The notes: generated by a model from the sequence alone, not told the origin. A stretch of 64,000 bases of DNA from Bordetella parapertussis (GCA_945861275.1 CAMATZ010000009.1:62001-126000), one strand, 5' to 3'; positions 23,377-31,459 are shown, counted from the stretch's first letter. Numbers and translations are program-made.

Positions 23377-23619
23377 ATGAAAGCTGACATTCACCCTGAA
23401 TACAATGAGATAACCGTGACCTGCAGTTGCGGCGTCACGTGGAAATCCGGATCGGTCTTGAGCAAGGATTTGCATGTCGAGGTGTGCTCTTCGTGCCACC
23501 CGTTTTACACCGGCAAACAAAAAATCGTCGATACCGCGGGCCGGGTTGAGAAATTCAACCAGAAGTACGGCAGCCGCACACCGACAACCAAGGCAGCACC
23601 GGACAAGGCTGCTGCGTAG
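23377..23619 (+). CDS. rpmE: 50S ribosomal protein L31
   Basis: This is the zinc-binding ribosomal protein L31, 80 residues. The four zinc ligands are present as C16-x-C18 and C37-x-x-C40 ([12 protein letters not shown]), so it is the C+ form that is expressed when zinc is plentiful. The N-terminus [12 protein letters not shown] and the motif [17 protein letters not shown] are standard. The C-terminal extension rich in Ala, Pro and Lys is common in this lineage. It is followed by an intrinsic terminator. Confidence 0.96.
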   Translation: MKADIHPEYNEITVTCSCGVTWKSGSVLSKDLHVEVCSSCHPFYTGKQKIVDTAGRVEKFNQKYGSRTPTTKAAPDKAAA

Positions 23620-23640
23620 AACGCTACTGGCAGGATATCA

Positions 23641-23678
23641 AGGGCAGCCACGTTAACGCTGGGCTGCCCTTTGTATTT
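23641..23678 (+). terminator. Rho-independent terminator after rpmE
   Basis: AGGGCAGCC (23641-23649) and GGCTGCCCT (23662-23670) form a nine-pair stem with a twelve-base loop, followed by TTGTATTT. It separates rpmE from the dehydrogenase gene. Confidence 0.85.
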
Positions 23679-23699
23679 GCAATCACAGGAATATACGCC

Positions 23700-24761
23700 A
23701 TGAAAAAATTTCGCATCGCGGTCATCCCCGGCGACGGCATCGGCAAAGAAGTAATGCCCGAAGGCTTGCGCGCGCTTGAGGCGGTGGGCCGCAGATTCGG
23801 CATTGAATTCAAGTTTGACGAGTTCGACTGGAGTTGCGATTACTACGCCAAACACGGCGTGATGATGCCCGAGGATGGCCTTGAGCAACTCAAGAAACAC
23901 GACGCCGTATACTTCGGCGCCGCAGGCTGGCCCGCCGCGGTGCCCGATCATATTTCACTGTGGGGACTGCTGATTCCATTTCGCCGCGGCTATGATCAAT
24001 ACGTCAATCTGCGCCCGGTGCGCCTGATGCCCGGCATGAAATGCCCGCTTGCCGACCGCAAGCCCGGCGACATCGATTTCTGGGTGGTGCGCGAAAACAG
24101 CGAAGGTGAATACTCATCCGTAGGCGGGCGCATGTACGCCGGCACCGAGCGCGAATTCGTCACGCAAAACGCCGTGTTCTCGCGTCTGGGCACCGATCGC
24201 ATTTTAAAATACGCGTTTGATCTCGCCGCCACGCGTCCAAAAAAACATCTGACGTCCGCGACCAAATCCAACGGCATTTCGATTTCGATGCCGTATTGGG
24301 ACGAGCGCGTAAAAGCAATGTCGGGAAAGTATCCCGCCATCAAAGTCGATCAGTTTCACATCGACATCCTGTGCGCGCATTTCGTCATGCACCCGGACTG
24401 GTTTGATGTGGTGGTGGGCTCCAATCTGTTCGGCGACATACTCTCCGATCTGGGTCCGGCAGCCACCGGCACCATCGGCATCGCGCCGTCCGCCAATATG
24501 AATCCGGAGAAGTTGTTTCCGTCGCTGTTCGAGCCGGTGCATGGCTCAGCCCCCGACATTTATGGCAAGAAAATCGCCAATCCGGTGGGCATGATCTGGG
24601 CCGGCGCCATGATGCTCGATCATCTGGGCTGCCCCGAAGCCGGTGCGGCCATCGTAAGAGCGATTGAAAACGTATTGCAGGAAGGGCCGAAAACCCCTGA
24701 CCTCGGCGGCAAGGCCAATACCAGTGATCTGGGGAAAGCGGTGGCGGAGATGCTGAAGTAG
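23700..24761 (+). CDS. ttuC: Tartrate / D-malate dehydrogenase (isopropylmalate dehydrogenase superfamily)
   Basis: This NAD-dependent beta-decarboxylating dehydrogenase has 353 residues. The N-terminus AVIPGDGIGKEVMPEGLRAL and the Mg/substrate motif VGSNLFGDILSDLGPAATGTIG are hallmarks of the IPMDH/isocitrate superfamily. FEPVHGSAPDIYGKKIANP is also characteristic. The insertion WDYYAKHG-type segment (WSCDYYAKHGVMMPEDGLEQL) and VRENSEGEYSSVGGRMYAGT match the TtuC/DmlA branch, which acts on tartrate and D-malate. It is complete. The 3' end has a second diverged copy 2.7 kb downstream, left behind by an IS91 insertion. The exact substrate cannot be fixed from sequence. Confidence 0.9.
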   Translation: MKKFRIAVIPGDGIGKEVMPEGLRALEAVGRRFGIEFKFDEFDWSCDYYAKHGVMMPEDGLEQLKKHDAVYFGAAGWPAAVPDHISLWGLLIPFRRGYDQYVNLRPVRLMPGMKCPLADRKPGDIDFWVVRENSEGEYSSVGGRMYAGTEREFVTQNAVFSRLGTDRILKYAFDLAATRPKKHLTSATKSNGISISMPYWDERVKAMSGKYPAIKVDQFHIDILCAHFVMHPDWFDVVVGSNLFGDILSDLGPAATGTIGIAPSANMNPEKLFPSLFEPVHGSAPDIYGKKIANPVGMIWAGAMMLDHLGCPEAGAAIVRAIENVLQEGPKTPDLGGKANTSDLGKAVAEMLK

Positions 24762-24798
24762 GCGCGGAGACCTGGCCCCGTCCCTTCAATTCCTATTT

Positions 24799-25035
24799 TT
24801 ATTCGCATGAGAATCTACGAAATGGGAAATGGGAGATCTTCGCGGAGATGTCCGCCTTCACGTCGGCCATGCTCTCGCCCTTTTGCGTCAGCTCTCGTTG
24901 GATGCGCGCAGCGAGCTCGCCTTGGGACAGCCGCTGGTTGTGGTTTCGGTTCACCTGATCGAACCAATTCAGCACGCTGGTGCTCGAGGCCGCGCCAGCC
25001 GACTTCTTGAGGAACGCGGTCAGCGCGGGCTTCAC
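24799..25035 (-). CDS. EF-hand-containing C-terminal reading frame, probably frameshifted from the preceding gene
   Basis: This 78-codon frame starts with a GTG inside the stop of the metallo-hydrolase gene (GTGA). Read further upstream in the same frame, without a start codon, the DNA encodes DRNRDGRIESGE, a perfect EF-hand calcium loop. Inside the annotated frame a second, weaker loop appears as VNRNHNQRLSQGE. The first loop is cut by the start codon. The simplest reading is therefore that this is the C-terminal EF-hand pair of the upstream protein, separated by a frameshift near 25075. A separate coupled gene is the alternative. Confidence 0.5.
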   Translation of the reverse strand: MKPALTAFLKKSAGAASSTSVLNWFDQVNRNHNQRLSQGELAARIQRELTQKGESMADVKADISAKISHFPFRRFSCE

Positions 25036-26423
25036 CTCGCCAGACTCGATCCGCCCGTCGCGGTTGCGATCATGTGATCGAGGAGCTGCTTCATCGACGA
25101 CCCTGCTCCCTCGATTTTCCAGGTGATGAACTCCGTGAGGAGATCTGGAACCAGCTGGGGTGTCGCCGTCACCATACCGTCAACGACCTTCAGTTCATGG
25201 AGCGTGGAGAACGTGCGCGAGAAAGCCCGGAAGTAGAAGTAGCTCCGTTCACGCCGGACCCATCCGGTCAGCGCGGAGGCCGTGATCTTGTGTTCCATCT
25301 GGGCCGCCGCGGCGGCGGCGGGGCCTGACTCGATGCGAAAGTCGTCCTTGGCGAACTGAATCCGATAGCGCTGCGGTCCATCGGGAAACACCACCTCAAT
25401 GGCATAGCTCGCTGCGAGCTCGAGGAACGGGACCACCAGCTTCTCCGGGCCCTCGTACCACGTGCGCAAGAATGCTTCGAGGCCCGAGATCACCTTGGCA
25501 ACTTCGGAGCGCAGTTGGTCACCGGAGTACTGGTCGGGATTGGTGTCTTTGAGTGGCGGGATTGCGGCCGTGGGATCGAACCGCAGACGCCAGGTGTCCT
25601 CTTCCAGTGTCTGAGCGACCTCGGAGGCCCCGGCTCGGTGTTGAACAGTCCCGGCCTCGATCTCGAAGACGTCGCCAGGATTCGCGATGGCCGTGGCGAG
25701 GTTGGGATCGAGGGTGCGCAGGTCCGCGACGAACTGTTCGCGCGAGATCGGGAAGAGGAAGGCATTGCACCACTCAATCTCACCGGCGAAGCGAAAGCCG
25801 GCCGCCCCCGGCACGGTCAGCCTGGGCTTGATGCTCAAGACCGTGGCGAGATTCTCCTTGTGCATGTCGTGCGGGAAACCCGTCGACCGGTTCTCGAAGA
25901 ATCCGAAGTTCTGGCTGGCGTGCATCGCGAACAGCAGGTCGATGCTGCCGACCGCCTGAAGCGAGTGACCGATGGTCTCGTGAGAGAGGACCGAGTCGAC
26001 CTGATTCCAGAAGGTGCCGCTCTTGTCCTTGAAGATGATGCCGAACTCGATGACGTTGGTGACGCTGGAGCGGGTCGTCAGCAACTCGTAGGTATTGAGG
26101 ACCAGCCGCTGCATCGGCGCAGTGGGGTGCACGTTCGTGAACCCGAGACTCTTGAGCGCATATTGAATCGCCGTGTCGATCGGGCACAGGACGTGAACGC
26201 TGCGGGGGAGCTGGGCGAGCGACGGGATGTCGAAGTGATCCGGGTGCACGTGCGAGATGATGATCAGCTCGAGCGGAGGGAGCTTGTCGGCGCGAATCAC
26301 GCGCTTGGGGCATGAGATGACCGCCCCGTCCTCGAATGGATCCTGGAGCACTGGATCCATCAGAATGTTGGCGCCATCCATCTCGACCAGCACGGTGGCA
26401 TGGCCCAGCAGCGTCACTCTCAT
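25032..26423 (-). CDS. Metallo-beta-lactamase-fold hydrolase with large C-terminal region
   Basis: The N-terminal 230 residues form a metallo-beta-lactamase-type domain with HVHPDH at residues 58-63 and opening strands VTLLGHATVLVEMDGANILMDP, as in UlaG/RomA-like hydrolases. The next 230 residues are unrecognised and mostly helical and acidic. The C-terminus (LLDHMIATATGGSSLAR) runs out of frame exactly where an EF-hand would start, so the protein is probably truncated by a frameshift. The base and codon composition (many ctc, gag, tcg) differs from flanking genes and recalls myxobacterial DNA, and an IS91 remnant adjoins it. Horizontal acquisition is likely. The start is the ATG at 26423; tandem repeats lie upstream. 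Confidence 0.75.
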   Translation of the reverse strand: MRVTLLGHATVLVEMDGANILMDPVLQDPFEDGAVISCPKRVIRADKLPPLELIIISHVHPDHFDIPSLAQLPRSVHVLCPIDTAIQYALKSLGFTNVHPTAPMQRLVLNTYELLTTRSSVTNVIEFGIIFKDKSGTFWNQVDSVLSHETIGHSLQAVGSIDLLFAMHASQNFGFFENRSTGFPHDMHKENLATVLSIKPRLTVPGAAGFRFAGEIEWCNAFLFPISREQFVADLRTLDPNLATAIANPGDVFEIEAGTVQHRAGASEVAQTLEEDTWRLRFDPTAAIPPLKDTNPDQYSGDQLRSEVAKVISGLEAFLRTWYEGPEKLVVPFLELAASYAIEVVFPDGPQRYRIQFAKDDFRIESGPAAAAAAQMEHKITASALTGWVRRERSYFYFRAFSRTFSTLHELKVVDGMVTATPQLVPDLLTEFITWKIEGAGSSMKQLLDHMIATATGGSSLAR

Positions 26424-26482
26424 CGCGGGGCCATTTTACGCCTTGAGTATAGGGTTTTCAAACGCCATTTATCACCAGCCCG

Positions 26483-26530
26483 CAATCTATCCCCAATCTA
26501 TCTCCCCCAATCTACCTCCCCAATCTATCC
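26483..26530 (-). repeat. Tandem repeat CCCAATCTATCTC, about four copies
   Basis: Four near-identical 12-13 bp units built on CAATCTATC or CAATCTACC follow each other 60 bases upstream of the metallo-hydrolase gene. They may be a repeat expansion or an operator array. The rest of the 280-base gap between that gene and the IS91 remnant shows nothing recognisable. Confidence 0.75.
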
Positions 26531-26704
26531 CGCGACGGGCGCACAGTCAACCGCGTGAAATTTCAGTACGCTCCGTTGTTTTCCTCAAAATCTTCCCACT
26601 GCACCCCGCCAAAAGCAGCTGACTTGCGCCCGATCGGCGCTCTTGCAAGAGCACCAGCCGAGCCCATCCATCGGCCTTGGCAAAAACCAGTCCGAATTTA
26701 CAAT

Positions 26705-27470
26705 TCAAGCCGCCTGAAACAGATCCTCCCGCCGCGCCGGCGCGCGTGGTGGCGGCTGCGCTGCCAAGCCCAGATGCGTGAGAATGCGCTCGATCACCGC
26801 TGGCTCTTCGATTACGGCGATGACCTTGAGCTTGCCGCCACACGCTGGGCAGTGCTCAATATCACTGTCGTACACCCGCTTCAACAAGCGCGCCCAACTC
26901 ATGCGCAGCGTCGCGCTGTGGGCATGCGCGCAATCACCTTCCCCCGCCGTCCTGGCTTGCTCTGGTGCTGGCACCACCTTGGATCGTAACTTCGCATTCG
27001 GCGCCAGCACCCCATGAAAGCGTATCAAGCGCACTGCGTTGATCGGCATCACAGCGCACCCCCGCATGCAGGCTAAATCCGTGGGCGTTAGCGCACAGTT
27101 GTTGTGTGGCCGATGCTTCGCGGCGCGGAGCGTATCGCAAGCTCAGCACTTTGCGCCCCGCCCTTGGCCCCATTGCGATGCGGTAAGTGCTTGATGCTGC
27201 TTGCAGCGGCATGAGCACGTCATCCGGGTCGATGCTATCAGTGCGCGCCATGTAGGTGATGCCCTCCTCCTCAATGAGATAACCGAGACGAGTCAGTAAC
27301 TACATGATTCTGTCAAGCAGCACTTGTAGCTGATCGTTGGTTGGGGCCGATGCTTGATGGAACACGGGCACCTCGCCGCTGCTGCAATACACGCCATCGA
27401 GCACCAGGCCATGTAGATGAATATTCAGATTGGCGGCGGACCCAAATCGCTGAATGAGGGTGATGGCGCC
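26705..27470 (-). pseudogene. Remnant of an IS91-family transposase (Y2/HUH rolling-circle)
   Basis: Three reading frames in succession match the C-terminal half of an IS91-type transposase. They are LIQRFGSAANLNIHLHGLVLDGVY with the HUH histidines (about 27375-27470); then, after an in-frame TAG, AASSTYRIAMGPRAGRKVLSLRY and LCANAHGFSLHAGVRCDADQR; and finally, in another frame, INAVRLIRFHGVLAPN and MSWARLLKRVYDSDIEHCPACGGKLKVIAVI with a zinc-ribbon. The N-terminal part is missing at the junction with the ttuC fragment. It is inactive. It explains how a second ttuC-like gene was truncated and how the foreign metallo-hydrolase may have arrived. Confidence 0.85.
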
Positions 27471-27677
27471 AGTATCTATGGCAGGAAAATCGCCAACCCT
27501 GTAGGCATGATCTGCGCCGGCGCCATGATGCTCGATTATCTGGGCTGCCCCGAAGCCGGTGCGGCCATCGTCAAAGCGATTGAAAACGTATTGCAGGAAG
27601 GGCCGAAAACCCCTGACCTCGGCGGCAAGGCCAACACCACGGATCTGGGTATAGCAGTAGCGGAAATGTTGAAGTAA
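27470..27677 (+). pseudogene. 3' fragment of a second ttuC-like dehydrogenase gene
   Basis: From about SIYGRKIANPVGM to the stop the translation matches the last 69 residues of the intact dehydrogenase (24555-24761). There are a few changes, such as D to Y in MMLDYLG and K for R in AIVKAIENVLQ. The DNA differs at roughly one base in ten, so this is a diverged paralogue and not a fresh duplication. Its 5' part is replaced by the IS91 remnant. It has no start codon or ribosome site of its own. Confidence 0.85.
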
Positions 27678-27682
27678 ATCCC

Positions 27683-27701
27683 CAATAAAAACAAATGGTT
27701 A
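27683..27701 (+). repeat. Dispersed A-rich motif, copy 4
   Basis: CAATAAAAACAAATGGTTA shares 17 of 19 bases with copy 2. It lies directly after the ttuC fragment. Confidence 0.6.
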
Positions 27702-27726
27702 AGCAACTAATTCGTCTCTGACCCCA

Positions 27727-28647
27727 TTATAGTCTGGCTGCGAACTGCTCCGGCGTACTGGCTTCGACTTCTATGCCCTGTTGCTCGAGCTTGGCGCGCA
27801 GGCCGGCATTGCCGAGCACCTTGACTGCGCTTTGATTCAGCTTCGCGACAATCGCCTTTGAGGTGGCGGCGGAAACCAATAGGCCATACCAGGTGCTGTA
27901 CTCGTAGCCGGGCACACCTGCTTCCGCGAGGGTCGGCAGTTCGGGGAACGTGGGCGAGCGCCTGGCGCCCGATACCGCCAGTGCGCGCAAGCGGTTTTGA
28001 TTGACATAACCGGACGCTGCCGGGACGCTGGCTATCACTAATTGCACTTGCCCGGCGGCAGTCTCGAGCAAGGCAGGGCCGATACCCTTATACGGTATGT
28101 GTGCCGCACTGACGCCGGCCACCTCCTGCAACAACTCGAACGCCAGATGGGTTGAAGTGCCTACGCCGGCGGAGCCAAAATTAAGCTGCCCCGGTTTTGC
28201 TTTCATAAGCGCGAGCAGTTCTTTGACGCTTTTCGCCGGCAGCGCCGGATGTACCACCAGCACGCCAGGCGTCACGCCGATCAGACTGACCGCGGCCAGG
28301 TCTTTCAACGCGTCATGCGGCGGCTTGGGGCGCGACGGGTGATGGGCGCGACTGCTGCTCGTCACCAGCAGCGTATAGCCGTCGGCCGGCGCCTTGGCGA
28401 CGGCCTCCGCACCCGCCGTGCTGCCACTACCGGCGCGATTATTTACGTTGAACGGCTGTCCGAGATTCTCGCTCATGGCGAGGCCAATCAACCGCCCGGT
28501 AATATCGACGACACCGCCGGGGGCAAACGGGATAACCATGCGCACAGGTTTGGATGGATAGGCGGAATCCGTGCTCTGTGCCGCACACCATGGCGCGACC
28601 CAAAACGCGGGCATGAGCGAGAATAATATTCCGGCTGATTTGGTCAT
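27727..28647 (-). CDS. Bug/TctC-family receptor, C-terminally shortened
   Basis: This periplasmic receptor has a signal peptide (about residues 1-23, ends WCAAQ) and the family core YPSKPVRMVIPFAPGGVVDITGRLIG. VNNRAGSGSTAGAEAVAKAPADGYTLL follows. It stops after TPEQFAARL, whereas its relatives continue for about 20 more residues (compare the protein at 5963: EQFAAIIKSELATWAKVIQAAG). The DNA after the stop has the GGGGTCAGAGACGAATT sequence typical of intergenic insertion scars, so the 3' end was probably replaced. Whether it is still functional is unclear. It sits beside the ttuC remnant, a likely former partner in tartrate or malate use. Confidence 0.85.
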   Translation of the reverse strand: MTKSAGILFSLMPAFWVAPWCAAQSTDSAYPSKPVRMVIPFAPGGVVDITGRLIGLAMSENLGQPFNVNNRAGSGSTAGAEAVAKAPADGYTLLVTSSSRAHHPSRPKPPHDALKDLAAVSLIGVTPGVLVVHPALPAKSVKELLALMKAKPGQLNFGSAGVGTSTHLAFELLQEVAGVSAAHIPYKGIGPALLETAAGQVQLVIASVPAASGYVNQNRLRALAVSGARRSPTFPELPTLAEAGVPGYEYSTWYGLLVSAATSKAIVAKLNQSAVKVLGNAGLRAKLEQQGIEVEASTPEQFAARL

Positions 28648-28788
28648 GTCGAACCCCCGTTGAAATCCGCACCGATTTGCTTCGCGCCTTTGTGGTTACT
28701 GCTTAAAACGGCAATTCAGCCACAAGGACACAGAGTTCAATGGCGCTATCTTAAGCCGTTGCAGCTTGAACAAGATCAACCCCTCCAC

Positions 28789-28824
28789 CGCAAAGACGCA
28801 AAGACGCAAAGACGCAAAGAACGA
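28789..28824 (+). repeat. Tandem repeat of GCAAAGAC, four units
   Basis: CGCAAAGACGCAAAGACGCA continues to about 28824. The word is the same as in the palindrome at 45522-45618, so this is probably half of that repeat family, expanded. The surrounding 210-base gap has no gene. Confidence 0.75.
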
Positions 28825-28861
28825 CATGCAAAGGAAAGAAAGGCCAAGAAATTCTTATACG

Positions 28862-29413
28862 CTACGTTTTCGGCAAGTTGTTATCCGTTCGCCGTGCCAC
28901 CGGGGAAAGAGACCTGGGAATCACGCGGCTTGGTGCAACCAGAACTATCGAATTCGGGAGCACGTCCCTGGTGACAACGCAATTCGCACCGACCATCGAA
29001 CCATCTCCTATCTCGACCCCCCCCAGCACGCGCGCACCAACGTAGATGTCCACCTTGTTTCCAATCTTTGGAGTGCCCGGAATGTATCCCGTGGCCAGCG
29101 TCACGTCCTGAAAGATCAAACAGTCCTCGCCGATCTTAACCCGCGGACCGATGGTAATGTTTTCGGGATGGATAAGACACAAGCCGGCGCCGATACAAGC
29201 GCCGTCCGACCCCGCCCAAAGATGGACGTGGAACAGGCGCGTCGGTAGCTTGAGTAGCCGATATAGCAACCAAACTGGAAGCCGAAAACCGCTGGGCAAT
29301 GAATGCGCCCAGACCCCCAGCCGGTAGATCGCCACGATCCAGAATCCCGGGTGGGTATACCACCCGCCGAGCTTCACGTATTTTGCGCTATCGCGTCGCA
29401 GATTCTCGAACAT
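28862..29413 (-). CDS. Serine acetyltransferase-like (CysE-type) left-handed beta-helix acyltransferase
   Basis: This 183-residue protein has an N-terminal helical part (LRRDSAKYVKLGGWYTHPGFW). After a membrane-adjacent hydrophobic stretch, the hexapeptide-repeat domain contains IGAGLCLIHPENITIGPRVKIGEDCLIFQDVTLATG and IGNKVDIYVGARVLGGVEIG. The His in LIHPENI and the overall layout are CysE-like, but the N-terminal domain is shorter than in true CysE. It may acetylate a hydroxyl on serine, a sugar or another product. It is the last gene of the nadE-asnB-ligase-ACP operon and begins 19 bases after the SGNH gene. The start at 29413 fits the family; a longer frame exists. Confidence 0.82.
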   Translation of the reverse strand: MFENLRRDSAKYVKLGGWYTHPGFWIVAIYRLGVWAHSLPSGFRLPVWLLYRLLKLPTRLFHVHLWAGSDGACIGAGLCLIHPENITIGPRVKIGEDCLIFQDVTLATGYIPGTPKIGNKVDIYVGARVLGGVEIGDGSMVGANCVVTRDVLPNSIVLVAPSRVIPRSLSPVARRTDNNLPKT

Positions 29414-29432
29414 ATTATCGCTTTCTGAAATC

Positions 29433-30266
29433 TCAGCGCGCAGGTCCGCTGGCCGCCGCCCGGGCTGGAACGGCAGCCATGACAGAGACGAGTTCACGAC
29501 CAGCGCGGAGCTTTCCCGCGGCGTTCAGGTGGTGCCCATCGTCCGTGAACGCCGGTGCCAGCGCTGGCGCTACGATGCCCTTCCATTCGGATGTCACCAT
29601 TTTGCCATCGGGCGTCGTGGACTCGATGCGAGCGAGGTCGAAAATCGGCTCGCGTCCCAGATACGCCTGGCGCAAAAGGGCGTTGTACTCCTCGCGGCGT
29701 GCGTTTTCAATAACGCCGTAAGGAGCACGGCCGAGCAGCTGCTTCACGAATGCCTTGATTCCTCTCTGCGCCTCGGTCAGCGGCGCTGTTACATGCACGA
29801 ACGTCGTGCCGGGATTCCTCGCACGGATACCATCTACTGTGGCACGGTAGCGAGTGAAAAGCACTTTTACGTCCGTATCCCCATCGATATCGAGATAGCA
29901 GAACTTCACGAAGGCAACGTCGAGACCCGCGGGCTGCTGCCCCATGGCCTGCTCGAAGGCCTGGAGCTTCTGAAGAGGCTTCCTGTTCTCGCCGACGAAT
30001 GCGTGCCCGAACGTCGCCGTCGTGACTTCGTTCGCCGCTTTGACTTCGACAAAACGCAAGGGAACGCCCGCCGTCATAGCAAGCTGCTTGACCCCGTCGA
30101 GCAGATTCGCGCCGACCGACTGGTGGCCAAAGAAGATTCGTAGCTGCGCGACTCGTTCCAGATCCGCGCGCAAACGCGCGTCCATGTCAGCACCGTAGGC
30201 GCCGGCTGCTGCGCCGATAGCGGCGAGGGTAATCAGGGCGCTCATCACGGCATGAGTTATCGACAT
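29433..30266 (-). CDS. Exported SGNH/GDSL-like hydrolase family protein
   Basis: This 277-residue protein has a signal peptide (hydrophobic stretch AVMSALITLAAIGAAAGAYGAD). The mature start RIFFGHQSVGANLLDG resembles block I of an SGNH fold with Ser replacing the usual GDS context. LDVAFVKFCYLDIDGDTDV follows, and near the C-terminus FTDDGHHLNAAG supplies the DxxH catalytic pair. Members of this kind often add or remove acyl groups on polysaccharides or are uncharacterised. It lies in the operon with ACP and acyl-ligase genes, so a role in transferring or trimming the product's acyl group in the periplasm is a fair inference. The start is uncertain (30266, 30287 or 30335). A TATAAT word occurs 10 bases before 30266. 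Confidence 0.68.
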   Translation of the reverse strand: MSITHAVMSALITLAAIGAAAGAYGADMDARLRADLERVAQLRIFFGHQSVGANLLDGVKQLAMTAGVPLRFVEVKAANEVTTATFGHAFVGENRKPLQKLQAFEQAMGQQPAGLDVAFVKFCYLDIDGDTDVKVLFTRYRATVDGIRARNPGTTFVHVTAPLTEAQRGIKAFVKQLLGRAPYGVIENARREEYNALLRQAYLGREPIFDLARIESTTPDGKMVTSEWKGIVAPALAPAFTDDGHHLNAAGKLRAGRELVSVMAAVPARAAASGPAR

Positions 30267-30353
30267 TTGAAAGGTTATTATACCCATTGAAACCGATACT
30301 CTCGGGCGTTCAGGATAAGTATCCCTGATTCGCATGGGGCAAGCCCCGCCGTT

Positions 30354-30596
30354 TCACCCCTTCTTGCGGGAGATAAAATTGGCGATCCGTTCGATGGAAT
30401 CGAGGTTATCGGGCAACATTTCACTGTCCTCGACCGTAATCCCGAAGGTGTCCTCGATGAAGCTGATGACCTCCAGCACGCCCGTCGAGTCGACAATGCC
30501 GCTATCAAGCAGGGACGCGCCGTCCTGGAGCGCCGCCGGATCCGCCAGGTAAAAGTTCGACGTCACGAATGCGCGAACCTGTTTCTTGAACTCCAT
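30354..30596 (-). CDS. Acyl carrier protein
   Basis: This 80-residue discrete acyl/peptidyl carrier protein has the phosphopantetheine attachment motif DSTGV (S37). It has the usual four-helix layout, with a hydrophobic helix II (VLEVISFIEDTFGI) and an acidic helix III (SEMLPDNLDSIERI). It is not the housekeeping AcpP, which has DSLDTVE, so it belongs to a dedicated pathway. The gene lies between the PrmC-like methyltransferase and SGNH genes. The acyl-ligase encoded three genes upstream is its natural partner for loading. The C-terminus is unusually basic (SRKKG). Confidence 0.92.
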   Translation of the reverse strand: MEFKKQVRAFVTSNFYLADPAALQDGASLLDSGIVDSTGVLEVISFIEDTFGITVEDSEMLPDNLDSIERIANFISRKKG

Positions 30597-30634
30597 TCAG
30601 AAACCTCCTATTTTCTTATGTTACCCTGACTGCG

Positions 30635-31459
30635 TTACTCCAAACGCTTGCGACCCAACACGACACGTACTTCACCTGCGGCGTTTGCAGTAAGCCGGAT
30701 GTCCTCGTAGGCTTTCGTCCGGTCGAACAAAATCCTGACCTGGCGGTCCTGGCCAAGACCGATTTCGAACAGGAGTGTGCCGCCGGACCGCAGGAACGGA
30801 AGCGCCTCCTTGATAACGCGCTGATGGATGCTGAGCCCGTACGGGCCGCCGTCAAAGGCCTCCCGCGGCTCGTGATCGAGAAGCACGGCACGGTCGGTCG
30901 CGAGCTTGCCCTGGGAGATGTAGGGGGGATTACAGACGACGGCATCGATAGAGCCTTCGAGGCCAAGCCCCGCGAACCCGGCGAAGAGGTCCCCCTGGAC
31001 GACAACCACGCGATCGGCAACGCCCACGTGCTCAACGTTACGGTGCGTGACCGCGATGCAGCCGTCAGTAAGGTCGCTTGCCCACACTCGGGCGCCTGGC
31101 AGATGGTACGCGATAGAGCACGCGAGGTTACCTGACCCGCAGCACATGTCGATGACCCGTGGCATGGCTGAACCCGAGGAGCGAAGCGCTTGGAGTGCCG
31201 TATTGCCGAGGAGTTCGGTCTCCTCCCGGGGAGCAAGAGCGCCCTCGGCGGCGATAAGTTCGATACCCATGAACACCTCACGGCCTGTCACGTAGGCGAG
31301 CGGCGCTCCCGCGGCGCGGCGTTCGGCCATTGCGCGTGCCCCTTTTTCGTACTCAGCCGACGCCTTCGCGGCGCGGATAATGCGGTCCGCTTCGGCAGCC
31401 GGGTGAGCAATACTGCCGCTACCAAGGATGGCAGCGATTTCATCGAGAAGTGTCGTCAT
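30635..31459 (-). CDS. PrmC/HemK-like N5-glutamine-type SAM methyltransferase
   Basis: This 274-residue class I methyltransferase has the SAM motif VIDMCCGSGNLACSIA (102-117) and the catalytic NPPY at 177-180. NPPY is the signature of amino-methyltransferases acting on amide or ring nitrogens. Release-factor PrmC has the same layout, but its gene is usually beside prfA, whereas this one sits in a carrier-protein operon. It may methylate an amide nitrogen made by the neighbouring amidotransferase, which is inference. It is coupled to the acyl-ligase gene by an ATGA overlap. The N-terminal helical substrate domain is present but weakly conserved. Confidence 0.8.
   Translation of the reverse strand: MTTLLDEIAAILGSGSIAHPAAEADRIIRAAKASAEYEKGARAMAERRAAGAPLAYVTGREVFMGIELIAAEGALAPREETELLGNTALQALRSSGSAMPRVIDMCCGSGNLACSIAYHLPGARVWASDLTDGCIAVTHRNVEHVGVADRVVVVQGDLFAGFAGLGLEGSIDAVVCNPPYISQGKLATDRAVLLDHEPREAFDGGPYGLSIHQRVIKEALPFLRSGGTLLFEIGLGQDRQVRILFDRTKAYEDIRLTANAAGEVRVVLGRKRLE

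Noticed and set aside
28789-28824. Regular GCAAAGAC repeats considered as a CRISPR array
   Set aside because: Units are only 8 bp and there are no spacers or cas genes; it is a simple tandem repeat.
30635-31459. Calling the NPPY methyltransferase housekeeping prmC
   Set aside because: It is not next to prfA and lies inside a carrier-protein operon, so release-factor methylation is not supported by context.
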